DNA of 64,000 bases from Pinus tabuliformis. Its lineage: Eukaryota > Streptophyta > Pinopsida > Pinales > Pinaceae. The notes beneath the pieces are model-generated. The model was given only the letters and a program-made list of their open reading frames with translations, was not told the origin of the DNA and did no database searches. The first letter of the stretch is position 1. The number at the start of each line of letters is the position of its first letter. The stretch spans positions 646,982,606 through 647,046,605 of the forward strand of contig CM062811.1 in the NCBI GenBank assembly GCA_031772625.1. Direction: 5' to 3'. Positions 22,725 through 33,013 of the stretch are shown here, in pieces. The position numbers and the translations under genes are program-made.

Positions 22725-23684
22725 GTACTCATCAAACCCTTTGAAAAATGGGCTTTAGATTTCATTGGACCCATTAATCCACCATCTAAACAGAAAAAGT
22801 ATATATTAGTATGCACTGATTATGTCACTAAATGGGTAGAAGCCAAAGCATTGCCTTCTGCCACTGAAAATTCAGTTGTTCAATTTCTTTTTGAGGATAT
22901 TTTTAGTCGTTTTGGTGTCCCAAGAGAAATTGTGACAGATCAGGGAAGTCAATTTACATCTAACTTGATGGAGAAGCTGATGGAAGAATACAAAATCAAG
23001 CACAGAAAATCTACTCCTTACCATCCGCAAGCAAATGGCCAAGTGGAGTCTACAAACAAAGTTCTTGAGAGCATCATCACCAAAACTGTTCATCTACACA
23101 GAAAAGATTGGGCAGAAAGGCTTCCTGAAGCCTTATGGGCCTACAGAACTACATGGAGGAATACAACAGGACATTCTCCCTATGAACTTGTTTATGGGAA
23201 AGAAGTCCTACTCCCCATTGAGTTTCAAGTCAAGACTTTTAAGATGGCAGTCCAGTTGGGGATGAATCTATCAGAAGCCCAAAAGCACAGAATGGAGCAG
23301 CTGAATGAGCTAGATGAGATCAGACAAGAAGCAATTTTAAGGACTGATCTAGTTCAACATCAAAGAGCTAAGTGGCATGACAGATATATCAAAGAGAGAA
23401 AGTTTCAAGAGGGGGATTGGGCATTACTATTTGATTCCAAGTTCAAAGACTTTAAAGGTAAATTTCAGACCCATTGGCTTGGGCCATATGAAATTGACAA
23501 AGTCTTTAACAATGGAGCGGTAAGAATCAAGACCATTGATGAATTTCGGATTTCTCTTATTGTGAATGGCCACCGATTGAAAATTTATCATAAGCCACTC
23601 TCAAAAGAAGAATTTGTCAAGATGTTCCAAGAGAATTCTGCAATAAGGCTGGTGGAGAAGAATCCTTCTTCCCCACCAGCCTAG
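22725..23684 (+). pseudogene. Element B integrase core and C-terminus
   Basis: Continues the pol frame after the TAG. Core: FEKWALDFIGPI (first Asp), VCTDYVTKWVEAKAL, IVTDQGSQFTSNL (second Asp), YHPQANGQVESTNKVLE (Glu), a complete DDE triad. C-terminus: GDWALLFDSKFKDFKGKF, WLGPYEIDKVF, NGHRLKIYHKPLS. No chromodomain, as expected for Athila. Stop at 23682-23684. Only the upstream stops seem to inactivate the polyprotein. Confidence 0.9.
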
Positions 23685-24846
23685 CCTTTGATTCTTTCAG
23701 TTAAAAAAAAAAAAAATGTATAAGCCTAAAAACCAAACATAGATTGGCAGTCTTATACAAAAAATATAGAGTGAAAATCAGGGACACTTGACACTCTATA
23801 TTTTCCAAAAAAAATCTCCTCTCCTTCTTTTTCCATCTTCACTCCACCTCATTTGCCATTCCACTCCATCTCCATCTCATTCACATTTTCTCTTCACTCC
23901 ACTTCTCTTCATTTTCATTCCATTCCACTCATTTCATTTTCATTCCATCAATAAAAGTTCCTTTCAGGACTATTTTCACTCAGTTAGTTCTTTTCTAACC
24001 ATATTTGTTCAGCTAAGTGGGTGCTGTCCCAGTTTCCGCAGCTGGAAGCAGTTTCCGCAGCCAGAAACAGTTTCCGCAGCCAGAAACGATTTCCGCAGCT
24101 ACCACCACTCTGTTTTTCAAATTCACAGTCAAAATGTTAGTACAAAAATCATGAAAATGCAGGTGTAAGTGAGCAAATGGCATGAAGACATGGAGCATCT
24201 CCAAGACATCAAGAAAGAACAGTTGGTTAAAAGCTATGAGCAAGAAATGACAAAGTTTCCAAAGGTATGAGCAATTTTTTTATCAAATAGCAATTAAAGT
24301 CATGATTATCCATAGTTATCAAACCATAAAAAGTTCTACTATGTGCAATGATTTGATATGATAGCTCCATTACCCACTCCTATCCCACGATATTACTCCA
24401 TACACCATGCATTCATTTCTTAACGGTCTCATGATGGGTTTTCGGGTTTAAACTCAAGTTGACAGCACTTTCATTTGCCACCTGCGCTCATAAGATGTGA
24501 CCAATCCCTTTACGGCTCTTCTCCACCGTATTTTCCGCAACCATCTATCAAAACTTGTGATCTCCCGTACACATCCGTTAATTCAAAAAAAAAAAGATCT
24601 CGCCTCCACTACCGTTCACTTACCATTTCATTTAATACCTTGCTTTTCATACACACGCATTTCAATTTGTGAACTCATTCACTACTGCTTATCCTCTGTT
24701 CCACCTATAATCTGAATCATTCCCGTTAACTGCTATCGATTGCAGCCATTGCATTTTACCATAAACCCTGCAACCGAGCTACTTCCCTCTGCTAAAATCC
24801 TCATACGCAATTACATCCTCAGTTGAAATCTAAAATAGAGAAAGGA
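23685..24846 (+). other. Spacer between integrase and ORF3 of B
   Basis: No protein-like frame. Contents: an A tract at 23703-23715; a C/T-rich stretch (about 23795-23950) made of TCCAT, TTCATT and CACTCC words; a 19-bp tandem repeat (24033-24099); then mixed sequence up to ORF3. The pyrimidine tract could be part of a splice acceptor for a subgenomic ORF3 message, but this is a guess. Confidence 0.5.
24033..24099 (+). repeat. Four copies of a 19-bp repeat with core TTTCCGCAGC
   Basis: The decamer TTTCCGCAGC starts at 24033, 24052, 24071 and 24090, a constant 19-bp period, with (C/T)(C/G)(A/G)(G/A)AA(A/G)CAG between copies. The same decamer recurs in the LTRs of B and F. Confidence 0.9.
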
Positions 24847-26457
24847 ATGGGAAAACTACTAAGGGCAGATCCAGAAGGACCGAAATACCTAGAAGGTTAC
24901 CCTCAAGCCAAGGATTTACTGAAGAAAGCCAAATGGTTACGGTTCATTTAAAAGTTTAAAGGCTATAACAAAGAAGTAACCAAGGCTTTTGCACGGTCGT
25001 TCGATGGTAAAAAAGTGGAGATTGGAGATTTGAAGCTCACGGTGACCAAAACAACAATAGCAGTTGCCACAGGCTTACCTCAGGAAGGTGAGAGATGGTT
25101 CAAAAATAAAAGCGTGGATGAACAGGCATGGAGAATTATGCTAAGAAACCCAGGTATGGACACCACCATGTTTACTAAAGGAATTCCTGTATTGAAGGAA
25201 AAATGGGCTAGTCTGCTGTTAGTTATCCAAAAATTTGTCACTTGTGAAGGACGCTTTGGTTCGATGTACATGTACCATGCTAGACTGTTGATGAATTTCT
25301 TAGAGAATCAGACTCTTAATTTGCCTTATTTCTTACTATTGAGTTTGAAGAAGATGAGTATTACAGTCCAAAAAGACATAGGCAATATAGACCCTCATCT
25401 ATACCATCATGGACTTATAAAAATTCTTATTGAAGACCAACTAAAGAAAAACAAAGATACATGGGAACAATTCTTGATAAGAAACTACTTCCAAGAGCCA
25501 TCTGAGGCCTCTGAAAGTAGTACACCAAAGACACCAAGAAAAAGTAGGAGAAGAGAAAAGAGCACCATAGTCCAAGACTCCCCTACTACAGAAACTCAAG
25601 AAATTGGTCAAAAAGAAGAAGAATACAGAATTAAAGACAAGAAACAGAAGAAAGAAAAAGGAAAAAGGACCATCCAAGAAGTCTACCAATCACCTGAGCC
25701 ATCCATAGAGGAGGATTATCAACCACTGTCAGAAACATTAGTACATCTTCAGGCTGCTGCTATAGCAAAGAAAAAGGCAAAAGGAAAACAGAGTATACAA
25801 GAAAAGAGTACTAGTCCACCATACTTAAGGAGAAGCACAAGGTTGAGAGGAAAAGGGAGTAAAACACAAATAAAACGGCCCCACTTCATTGACTTGGGTG
25901 GAGAGACACCTGAGAAAAATCCAGCTGGCTGTAGTCCACCTCGTCCTCAGCCAAGCATTGAAATCAGTCCTCCACATGATGAAAGCCCTTCTCGGCCAGA
26001 GCTAGAGAGCAGTCCTCCTCCTCCACCAGATTTTGAACTCAGTCCAAGAAAGACACTTGAAGTAGACCCCAATCAACAGGAAGTATATGACTACTTGGAA
26101 TCATTAGAAAAATCAGCTGCACGTCCAAGTACCACTCTGCCACTAGATGCACAAGTTCAGTCCTTAAAACAGGAGGTATTTGAATTAGAGGTCCTAAACA
26201 GGGATATCAAGCAGGAAAATGAAGCACTCAAAGAGCAGAGCAAAGTAGATAAAATTATTCATAATAACAGTATGCTCCATTTAGGACTATGGCAAAATAA
26301 AAACAAGAAACTGAAGAAAAAGTGCAAAAAGTTGAGCAGAGCATTGATCAATCTCAAGTTCAGATGTCTAATAAGGAAACCAAAAATGGTGGTAGCACCA
26401 AAGAAGAAGAAAAGAGGGCTGGATGTCCTAGCAGAAGCATCAGAACATATGGATTAG
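24847..26457 (+). CDS. Element B ORF3, accessory protein of unknown function
   Basis: 537 codons from ATG 24847 with one TAA at 24949-24951 (codon 35); the frame is otherwise open, and an internal start after it is possible. Residues 1-220: mixed globular region with ATGLPQEGERWFKNK, FVTCEGRFGSMYMYHARLL and LPYFLLLSLKKM. Residues 220-420: Lys/Arg-rich and Pro/Ser-rich linker (TPRKSRRREKS, KKEKGKRT, RRSTRLRGKGS) that could hold nuclear localisation signals. Residues 430-500: coiled coil (LKQEVFELEVLNRDIKQENE) and a basic tail. No signal peptide or membrane segment is visible, unlike a true envelope protein, although it sits where Athila elements carry an env-like ORF. The N-terminal region and coiled coil match the lone ORF of E. 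It may belong to the loosely defined plant transposon-protein domain family seen in Athila-type elements; I cannot check this here. Confidence 0.72.
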
Positions 26458-26502
26458 AGAGGAGTGACTAAATTTTGGTTGCATGAGGACATGCAACACC
26501 TT

Positions 26503-26515
26503 CACAGTGGGGGTA
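26503..26515 (+). other. Polypurine tract of B
   Basis: CACAGTGGGGGTA directly before the 3' LTR start TGTTGAGTC. Confidence 0.75.
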
Positions 26516-28331
26516 TGTTGAGTCTCAAACCTGTACTTCCCTATATACCCTTTCAGCCTTCTTTTTCCATTTACTTCGTCCACCAAGCTGTCAAATCATT
26601 GCATATTAGTCTAAAAATAGCTTATGAAATGGTTTCCTAACTATGTTTATGACTATTGTTTGATTTAGATTTTTGTTCAAGCAGCTGCGGAAACTTGTCA
26701 CTTTCCGCAGCCAGCCCAAGTTTCCGCAGCCATTTTGTTAAAGGCTATGCTACAGGTGTCCAATGGAGAAACCAGCCACATGGGTAAGCTGCAAGTGACG
26801 TGTACATGGAGTGTGTCCCCTCAGTTCAGCCAAATCACTCATAAACGGTCGTGGTCAACGACGGTCAAAGGAAGGGCCAAATGAGGAGTTTTGCGGTGGC
26901 ACGGCTCTGTTTTGCCCACGTGAAGGTTTGTGTGGCACGATCCTTAGTTTCCGGAGGTACTGGCACACCTATAGAGAAGCCCGTGAATTGAATCGAGTAG
27001 CCACCACTCCATGGATTCAACTGTCATGATGACCATCACACTAGATCTCGGGTCAAGGAGATTTACGTGTCTCTTGGCAGCATAAAATCTAGGAATTAGT
27101 TGCAACACCTTTACTTATAAATAACGCATTGATATATGCTGGATAATTAGTTTTTGAAATGTAATTTTGACTGTTGTCATCAGCCCACTGTACTGTGTTT
27201 CACTTTGTTTTATTACTGCACTTTAAATACATGAAAAGACAGCTTTCCTGAATCTAATTTGTGACTAAGTGATTGACTGGCCGAGGTTGCAAAGGGCCCC
27301 TGTACACCAAAGCTTTGTATAGTTTCTTACTTGCTTTCATTTACTGTTTTTAAATCATTGCTTGTATATATATTGCGCTGTTCTGATGTTCATTGCTGTC
27401 CATATTTCCTTTATGTTTTCTTTTATAACTGTTAGCTGATCAGTGCTTCTTTTACAGGTTTTGTTGTAGGTAGCCCGGGCAGATTTACATATTTTTGATA
27501 ACTACTGACATGAGATCATCTTGTCCTTTCTGCTGATTTTCATTTCCTGAGTTTAATTCCAGCACTTTCATTTTTCAAATTGCGTTTTGTTTACTTATTT
27601 TTCTGCTACTTAGACATCATATTACTCATCTGTTTATGATTTCCTTTCTATAGTCAAGCGACTCTATTAGTAAGGAATCAAAATATTACTTATTGTAGTA
27701 TGATTTAGTTTGCTTTCCTGCAATTTAGAGATTGGATTACTTATGTCATTTTCAAGAGTTGAAATATGAATGAGTAGTTAAATCTTAGTTTCCTTTTATG
27801 CAATTTAATTTCCTGCAATTTAGATATCATATTACTTAGCTCGTTTATGATTACTTCCTATAGACAGAGTGAGTCGAAAGGTGAAGGGTCAGAACGAGGG
27901 TTGAAGTAGTGCGATTTAGTTTGCTTTGCTTTCAGTCTTTGAGTTGCTTTAAGTTCAATTTTTACTTTCTTTTTCATACAACAGTAAGGATACTGGGCCA
28001 TTGTCACTAGTTCACTGTTTTGGTACATTTACTTCCTTTTGAGAATTGATTTCATTACAGTCAGTTTGGAACTTTCTTTTTGAAAATTTTTAAGTTTGGA
28101 AAATCACTGTAGAAATCACCATTACCATCCATACTTAACTTTCAATTTCGCCATCACACACTAGGGAATCCATAGAAGATAAATCCAAAAACAAACTAAA
28201 AAAAACTCAAAAATGACAAAAGACTAAGAAAATGGTTATCTTGTACATATAGTACACCTCACTTCGTCAGTTTACGAATCGCGGATTGACATTTTAATTA
28301 GCAATTTAGGACACACTAAATTGACCAAACA
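26516..28331 (+). repeat. 3' LTR of B
   Basis: 1,816 bp, same as 15890-17691. It keeps an inverted repeat, GCTGCGGAAA at 26684-26693 and TTTCCGCAGC at 26702-26711, that the 5' LTR has lost by substitutions (GCTGCGTAAA, TTTCTGCAGC). Relative to the 5' LTR it has a short insertion near 27808 (TTTCCTGCAATTTA-like duplication). Confidence 0.95.
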
Positions 28332-28336
28332 TACTC

Positions 28337-28419
28337 CACATGGAAGAATGATAATTTTATACAATAGCATCAAGAACTACTCAAGCGTTGAGGACAACAT
28401 TTTTTGAAGGAGAGGGGCA
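28337..28419 (+). pseudogene. End of the A chromodomain and A polypurine tract
   Basis: After B and its TACTC duplication the chromodomain frame of A resumes (TWKNDNFIQ, then a stop). A few degenerate codons later comes the polypurine tract GAAGGAGAGGGGCA (28406-28419) and the 3' LTR of A. The reconnection confirms that B entered A. Confidence 0.85.
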
Positions 28420-28752
28420 TGTTAGGTCCCTATACTACTAGTGTAACCCCTTATTGTTATTAGTACAACCCCCTTATTATATTGTTGTGCCCATGTAGTC
28501 CCCATATTGTTATTATTGTGCCCCATAGAAGCCCACTATTGTTATTATTGTTCCCTTACATTATTATTGTTATGCCGACTCTGATTATATTATGACCCCT
28601 TAGACTCCTATATATAGAAAGGAGGTCTTGTCATTTGTATCATCTAAGAATTTTTAATTTGTGTAATGTAAAAGAGGTTGCCCCCTTGAAGAGGCTTATT
28701 TCTAAGGCGTTGATCTATATTTTCTATCTTTTTGTGAGATGGTTTCATAACA
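28420..28752 (+). repeat. 3' LTR of A
   Basis: 333 bp, TGTTAGGTCCC to TTCATAACA, with TATATATA at 28609-28616. It is followed by the target duplication ATGTG and then by the E ORF on the opposite strand. Confidence 0.93.
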
Positions 28753-28757
28753 ATGTG

Positions 28758-29248
28758 GTACTGATATACTTTACTAAATCGACCCTCACATGTGAAATAT
28801 CTCTGGATCACTTTCAATAATTGACTGTAATGGTTTAACAAATATGTCCTAGGGAATGTAGTATGATACTTATCCTTGAATTGGGGTTTGAAAAATTCCC
28901 TGAAGTATGTTTCACCCAATTCCTTCCCCTTAAACCAACTCTCACCTTGCAAAGGGATGGTTGTAACTTATGAAATAGTCTCCTCTGACACCACAAACAT
29001 TAGAACACCAATTTTTCATTTATCTCCTTTGAAATTAAGAGACTCAACAGGCTTTCAAGTTGCAAATGATGGCCATGAGTCCATATTTTCTCACAAAAGG
29101 AGATACACCCAATCTATTCAAATTCCAATCTAGTGGTTATGTCGGAGTTCACAAGGTCTAGGTACCTGGGTTCAGTGTGCACCACTTCTCGTCCTTTGAT
29201 TTCTCTCTGGCTAACAGGGATCTCCATGTGGCCTTTAAAAAGATACAT
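28758..29248 (-). pseudogene. Element E ORF, N-terminal third
   Basis: The minus strand has a possible ATG at 29248 and text related to B ORF3: PRYLDLVNSD (B: PKYLEGYPQAKD), then, allowing two frame changes, TTIPLQGESWFKGKELGE (B: ATGLPQEGERWFKNKSVDE), and FTCEGRFSKVYQYHI at the 28752 boundary (B: VTCEGRFGSMYMYH). The next residues in B, LLMNF, correspond to LLMHF at the start of the distal piece beyond A (13100), so A entered this codon region. Several stops are present between 29140 and 28960. Function unknown. Confidence 0.7.
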
Positions 29249-29640
29249 GGTAGAGTTTTGTTTATGTTCGTGGCACACTGATTTCATGGAGGAATGACAA
29301 CACTAAATACACAGTGACAGCACAATATATAGACAAGTGATTTGGATTTTTCACAAGTTTCAAAAGGACTCTGTCTATCGGCTCTAATAATTTTTTAAAC
29401 CACGCTACACATATAATGTAATGGAGTATGTGTAGGTGAAAATTCATAAAAGGCAACTGACAAGCTTATGACTCAATCCATTTGACACCATTCACACAAT
29501 ACATGCAAACCCTAGGGCTACAATATTATCGCGAACTTGAACCAAAATGTAAACGAGGACTTTGCGCAATGGTTGTGTAGCAATGCATACAACATTCATA
29601 AATCAACTTAAATATGATCTTCAAAAGACAAAATATGGTT
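29249..29640. other. E sequence between its ORF and copia insertion
   Basis: Noncoding; nothing recognised. It ends at the GGTAT duplication of Cop (29641-29645) and resumes at 34153. Confidence 0.5.
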
Positions 29641-29645
29641 GGTAT

Positions 29646-30762
29646 TGTAGAAATTTTGAATAATATAATACTTATTCACAGAGATTATCCCGATTATAAA
29701 CTATTGCGGAATGCATGCATAATACATAACCTCCTCTACGTTGATCATCAATTTTGCGGAATTAAAAACAATGAAACATCAATCACATGCGCAGATTAAC
29801 ACAGTATGTACTGGGGAAAGCATACAGCTGAAAACCCCCAACCATCTGTATATTATATTGATTGAGAACATGTAACAATACATAGCACAATACTCCTCGC
29901 AAGTACTCAGTACTATCTCCACCTGTTACACACAAACTAGCTCAGGTCTGAATCAATCACAGGTTCAAATCTCCTCCGCTGTTTGCTTGCCTCCACTGCG
30001 CAATCCTGCATGAGAATAGATGAGAATGGCTGATCCAAACTCGTATTTCCCTTGGCTGAACCACGCAATCCTCATTGGCAATACTCAATCCATTGATTGT
30101 GCAAATCTCATGCAAAGCTATAGTCACAACTGATATTAGTCTCCACCTCTAACACCTGTCTCCACTGAACTGTCTGTGCACTGAGTTAACTGACGTATTC
30201 TTTAGTTGCTTTATGAGTTAATAATTAGTGAATTAATTAATAATTAATTTACATCACTCATCACTAGTGTATTCTGCAGTTAGACTAAATACAACTAGTT
30301 CAACTAAGTCAAACTGAACACAACTCCATCAACTCCTCAATCAACTCCACCAAACTCAATCACTTGAGTTCTAACTGAAGTCCATCATGCAATAGCTCAA
30401 CTGACCCATAAGAAAAGTTTATTTCCTTCTGGTAGTTGCATGTGCCACATCCATAGCTCGAACTGAAGTGCTCCAAGAGGATAAGATAATGTTTATAGTC
30501 CAAATATTATTAAGAGCTAATAATATTCGACTGTTCTATTTTTAGCATGGAAGTCTAAAAATAGACTCCGCCCATATGTATAAAATTAGAAGTCCATCTG
30601 TTTTTACCAACATGACCAATCATCCACAAATAGCATCCTGCAACTCATAGACCATGATCCATATGTCTAAAAATAGACTTTGTGCCAAAAATAGCCTGCA
30701 GGCCCACTTAGTGAAGGCGACTCCTTTTCACTAAGCTCCATCATCTTGTTGCATCTTCAACA
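29646..30762 (-). repeat. 3' LTR of Cop
   Basis: 1,117 bp, matching 33014-34147 apart from scattered substitutions and small indels. Many CTAAAAATAGAC words lie near the right end of both copies (fewer here than in the other LTR). Confidence 0.94.
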
Positions 30763-30775
30763 CTCCCTCTCAACA
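30763..30775 (-). other. Polypurine tract of Cop
   Basis: The minus strand reads TTGAGAGGGAG directly before the LTR start TGTTGAAG. Confidence 0.65.
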
Positions 30776-31227
30776 AGATCAACTCCTATCCTGCAACTCT
30801 TGAATGTTCTACATGCAACACATTTTCCCGGTCCACTTGCTCCAACAACACTTGGAACAAAAACACTCCCAACTGACCACTCTGTTGGGCTAGGAACATA
30901 CTCTGATGCTGAAGCTCTACCTGCTACTGACAAGTGCTCCCTCTCTGACATCTACGCTACTGCAACATCTCCATGCATCTCGCACCATTGCACACTTCTC
31001 TGTGCCACCTAGCACTGTGCAAAACACTTATGCCTCTCGCATTGTTGCAGCCTGCTAGCTATGCGCTATCCTGGGATTCCCTACACTGTCGCTCTCTCTG
31101 CTGCTCCATCCACATTTGTCTCTACGCAATCAGTCAGTTCCTGCTACTCCACATCGGGGCTCCCGTAGCAAGGTCTCACCCAAGAGGTTGGGTACCTCAA
31201 GGATCCTACCCCTCCTCCTTGGGACGA
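30776..31227 (-). other. Cop 3' internal remnant
   Basis: About 450 bp between the gag-protease frame and the 3' LTR. Both strands have short frames, but none reads as RT or RNase H. It is probably the untranslated end of the parent element or badly decayed pol. Confidence 0.45.
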
Positions 31228-32751
31228 TCACTCTATATCACCCCACCTCCTACCTAGAAGTATGGTTGCATGTGATCCCTCAGCCCACCTGGCTCGAATT
31301 TTCCCCCTAATGGAGGTCTCTGCATGAGTAGATGTCTCTACTCGATCTCCTCTCAACTTCCCTTGTTGTGGCTGCTCCACAACCTCCTGAAGCTGCTGCA
31401 CCAATCGTGGCTCCTCCACAGTCGTCTGAGACTTCTTCTGGCTCTGCATGTTGAGAGGTAATATACGCTCCCTCTCAACCACCAAGTCTCCATCAGTTGC
31501 CTCACTGCTCAAGGCTTTGCATGCATCTTGAACCTCAAGAGCATACAGGTTCTTGACCCGTGAACCAATCTGCTTCACCTGTCTAGTGATGATGTGTCCA
31601 AGGAAAACCTTTCCCTGACTGAAGACTACATCATAGCCTCTGTCTTCCAGCATCGCGATCGACACAAAGTTTCTCTTCAGTCCTGGTACATACTTGACAT
31701 CGGTCAAGGTAAGGTGAGCTACATGCTCCCTCTGAAAAATAACCATGCCTACACCTGAGACACTATACTTCTCATCATTACCCATTGCTATGAGTATCTG
31801 GAGATCTTTCTCTTCCAAAGTACTAAACAAACTCTTGTCACCGGTCATGTGGAAAGAAGCTCCACTGTCAAGAAACCAACCACTTCCAACCATGGATGAA
31901 ACCATGCATGCGAAGAGTGTGAAATCCAACTCAAACTGTGAAGCAAGTGCCTCACCTTCAGATCCTTCCCTGGATCCCTTCTTGGATTACCTCCGTGGAC
32001 AATTTGCAGCATAATGGCCCACCTCATGACAACGAAAGCATTGCACTTTTGATTTGTCAACCTTCTTCCCATCATTAGAAGAACTGGATTCGAAAAGAGA
32101 ACCCTTCTCCTTCCCCTTCTTTGCTTTAGCAGCCAAAGCGCAATTTTCTTCATCAGATGCCTTCGATGAAGATCCATCCCTGGTATTCCACCTAATCTCC
32201 TCTTGCACAAGATCTGACCAAAGTCTCTCCCATCCTGGCAATTTCTCCCGACCATTGACAGAGTCCTGATAGGAATGCCAACTCTTCGGAAGACCAAGGA
32301 GAGCCAAGCTCACCAAGTCCTCATCATCGGCAGTCACCTCCACACTTCCCAGCTCATCCCGGCATTGGGTGAACTTCGTGAGATACTTGGGCATACTGTC
32401 TCCATTCTCACACTTAATGTTTCTAAGTTTATCCTTGAGTGCCAACTTCCTCTAGTCGCTCTTGCTTTGGAATAAATCTGTCAATGCTTTCCACATCAAG
32501 TATGGAGAAGCCTTTCCATGCAGACTGGATACAATGTGATCCTTCACGCACTCCAACAGAATCCTTCGACACTTTGTTGTCTTCTTTTGCCAAGCCTCAA
32601 ATTGAGCAGTATCAGTAGGCTTTGGGACCTCAGCTTCTATGAACTCCTTCAACCCATTGTCATCTAACACTGCCTCCATCCTGTCTTTCCATGCAATATA
32701 ATTCGAGCTGCCTTCAAGAGCATACTCCAATCGCAATCCGTTGAAAGACAT
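31228..32751 (-). pseudogene. Cop gag and protease, fused to the pol linker by deletion
   Basis: One minus-strand frame with two stops. Start chosen at ATG 32751 (MSFNGLRLEYALEGSSNYIAW), the usual copia gag beginning, although the frame is open to 32805. Gag: DNGLKEFIEAEVPKPT, then after TAG at 32454-32452 LALKDKLRNIKCENGDSM, LLGLPKSWHSYQDSV, and a zinc knuckle CFRCHEVGHYAANC near 32040. A stop near 31984 precedes protease WFLDSGASFHMTGD (Asp near 31870) and the start of the gag-pre-integrase region (VKNLYALEVQDAC). At SSEATDGDLV the text jumps to the Gln/Glu/Val-rich linker that normally precedes RT, so integrase was removed by an internal deletion. Confidence 0.88.
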
Positions 32752-33001
32752 TTCAACTTTGATGCCAAGAAAACACTGCAGCAAATTCGAATTCCACCAG
32801 CTCAAAACTCAACCGCTTCTGATATAAAATTCGTGAGAACAAAGTATTTCTCGTACAGAGATTGACTGTATGGGGCTTTTACCAGATATCTCACCTTCCA
32901 AAAGAAGGATGAATCCAGAGGCTACCTGGCCCGATTACAGACTCTGCCTGAAGAAATAAAATGTAACCACTTTCTGAATAATAGATCTGATGATCAACTC
33001 T

Positions 33002-33013
33002 GCTCTGATACCA
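33002..33013 (-). other. Primer binding site of Cop (initiator Met tRNA)
   Basis: GCTCTGATACCA on the plus strand, that is TGGTATCAGAGC on the minus strand, touching the LTR end with no spacer. Confidence 0.93.

Larger units (their letters stand above)
15890..28331 (+). mobile_element. Element B: Athila-like retrotransposon with an extra 3' ORF
   Basis: 12,442 bp. LTRs 15890-17691 and 26516-28331 (TGTTGAGTC to CCAAACA), perfect target duplication TACTC (15885-15889 and 28332-28336). Primer binding site 17695-17711 for Asp tRNA, polypurine tract GTGGGGGTA before 26516. A single gag-pol frame (17946-23684) carries four stops; a separate ORF3 (24847-26457) lies between integrase and 3' LTR. The first 300 bp of the two LTRs differ at about 15 positions by my count, nearly all transitions. 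B is the youngest layer of the nest and the best-preserved element here. Confidence 0.95.
13108..28752 (+). mobile_element. Element A: non-autonomous chromovirus, split by B
   Basis: LTRs lie at 13108-13442 and 28420-28752, both TGTTAGG...ATAACA or CTAACA. Target duplications are ATATG (13103-13107) and ATGTG (28753-28757), one mismatch. Primer binding site 13445-13456, polypurine tract 28406-28419. Coding remains are a shortened gag, protease, the first part of RT, then a direct jump to the chromodomain; the rest of RT, RNase H and the integrase core are deleted. B is inserted in the chromodomain. Without B the element is about 3.2 kb. H at 60087 is a fuller relative, which shows what A has lost. 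The chromodomain style suggests the Reina group. Confidence 0.92.

Noticed and set aside
30746..31310. Plus-strand frames of 60-94 codons inside Cop
   Set aside because: No family resemblance, opposite to the element direction, and in a region expected to be decayed pol or 3' noncoding.
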